Shown: in pieces, positions 5,053 through 5,352 of the stretch
Position numbering within the stretch: the stretch's first letter is position 1
How the letters are laid out: every line of letters starts with the position of its first letter
Source of the DNA: Acidobacteriota bacterium
GTDB taxonomy: Bacteria > Acidobacteriota > Terriglobia > Terriglobales > Acidobacteriaceae
Reading direction: 5' to 3'
Assembly (NCBI GenBank): GCA_003224995.1
Contig: QIAI01000576.1
Location: 1-5,352, forward strand
DNA: 5,352 nt
Made by a program: the position numbers and the translations under genes
Notes under the pieces: generated by a model
What the model was told of the DNA's origin: nothing
The model's database searches: none
What the model saw: only the letters and a program-made list of their open reading frames with translations

Positions 5053-5352
5053 CCGATCGTTTGTTCCCGGGTCACGCGGAAAGCGCGCTGGGAAAGCGCG
5101 ACAGAAAATCGAGCAGACCGATCCCACTCCGGCGTGATGCGGATGCGAACCATGGAGGGGACCATTTTTCCAAGCTGCTCGATCCAGGCTTGGCCTTGTT
5201 CGTGACCGAAATAGCGCTCGGCGGCGACTGCATATTCGGGGATGATGCCGTCGACCGGCTCCAGGCGAGCGCTGCCGCGAATCAACAATACTTTATGAGG
5301 AAAAGTGTTGTCGTCGATGGCGAGGGAGACCTTCGGATTCCTGGCGAGGGCT
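5049..5352 (-). CDS. PPOX-family (FMN split-barrel) protein, C-terminal part, frameshifted near its end
   Basis: The 5' end is outside the window. About 100 residues are visible: LARNPKVSLAIDDNTFPHKV, then LLIRGSARLEPVDGIIPEYA, AAERYFGHEQGQAWIEQL and MVRIRITPEW. These match the pyridoxamine 5'-phosphate oxidase-like flavin or F420-binding split-barrel family, cytosolic proteins of roughly 140-150 residues; the specific reaction is unknown. After TPEW the current frame gives DRSARFSVALSQRAF and runs to a TAA at 5051-5049. Dropping one G from the GGG at 5125-5123 gives IGLLDFLSRFPSALSA and a TGA at 5074-5072, which is the typical family ending (W..xLDF..RFPSAL). So the gene appears to have gained one base, altering only its last 16 or so residues. 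The original would have ended 19 bp short of the hydrolase stop instead of overlapping it. The altered tail may still be tolerated. Confidence 0.82.
   Translation of the reverse strand, partial: ALARNPKVSLAIDDNTFPHKVLLIRGSARLEPVDGIIPEYAVAAERYFGHEQGQAWIEQLGKMVPSMVRIRITPEWDRSARFSVALSQRAFRVTREQTIG

Overview
This GC-rich window carries ordinary, tightly packed bacterial chromosomal genes. No rRNA, tRNA, CRISPR array, transposase or phage gene is visible. The style of several proteins suggests Acidobacteriota: a UbiX relative beginning NLTIATTGASGS, a long ChaN-like protein, a sugar-kinase-like phosphotransferase of the type often joined to a RapZ-like domain, and an intergenic array of degenerate repeats. 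The assignment is inference from remembered family resemblance, not from a marker gene.

Layout, left to right. Positions 1-710 (minus) hold the N-terminal 236 residues of an APH/AmgK-type phosphotransferase that runs off the left edge. Positions 711-1245 are non-coding between two divergent genes; they hold short GC hairpins and a degenerate 25-bp tandem repeat led by a stem-loop. Positions 1246-1668 (plus) encode a complete OsmC/Ohr-family peroxidase with both cysteines. A 145-bp convergent spacer with a perfect 14-bp palindrome follows. Positions 1814-2333 (minus) are a broken ubiX (flavin prenyltransferase): both ends are well conserved, but about 28 codons in the middle are missing and the two halves are in different frames. 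Its promoter, Shine-Dalgarno and TTG start look intact. A 102-bp divergent spacer leads to 2436-4088 (plus), a 550-residue protein with an N-terminal ChaN/TIKI-like domain and a long unrecognised C-terminal region. After a 112-bp spacer with two inverted repeats and a TTGACA promoter comes 4201-5052 (plus), a complete metallo-beta-lactamase-fold hydrolase. The right edge (5049-5352, minus) is the C-terminal part of a PPOX-family flavoprotein whose last residues appear frameshifted by one extra G.

The genes do not form one operon. Strands alternate (minus, plus, minus, plus, plus, minus), and the two adjacent plus-strand genes appear to have separate promoters. Loose themes are redox and flavin chemistry (OsmC, UbiX, PPOX) and small-molecule hydrolysis, but no pathway is shown. 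The strongest observations are the two disrupted genes, the repeat array, and the ChaN-like protein's large unassigned half. I did not find convincing evidence of a new multi-gene system.
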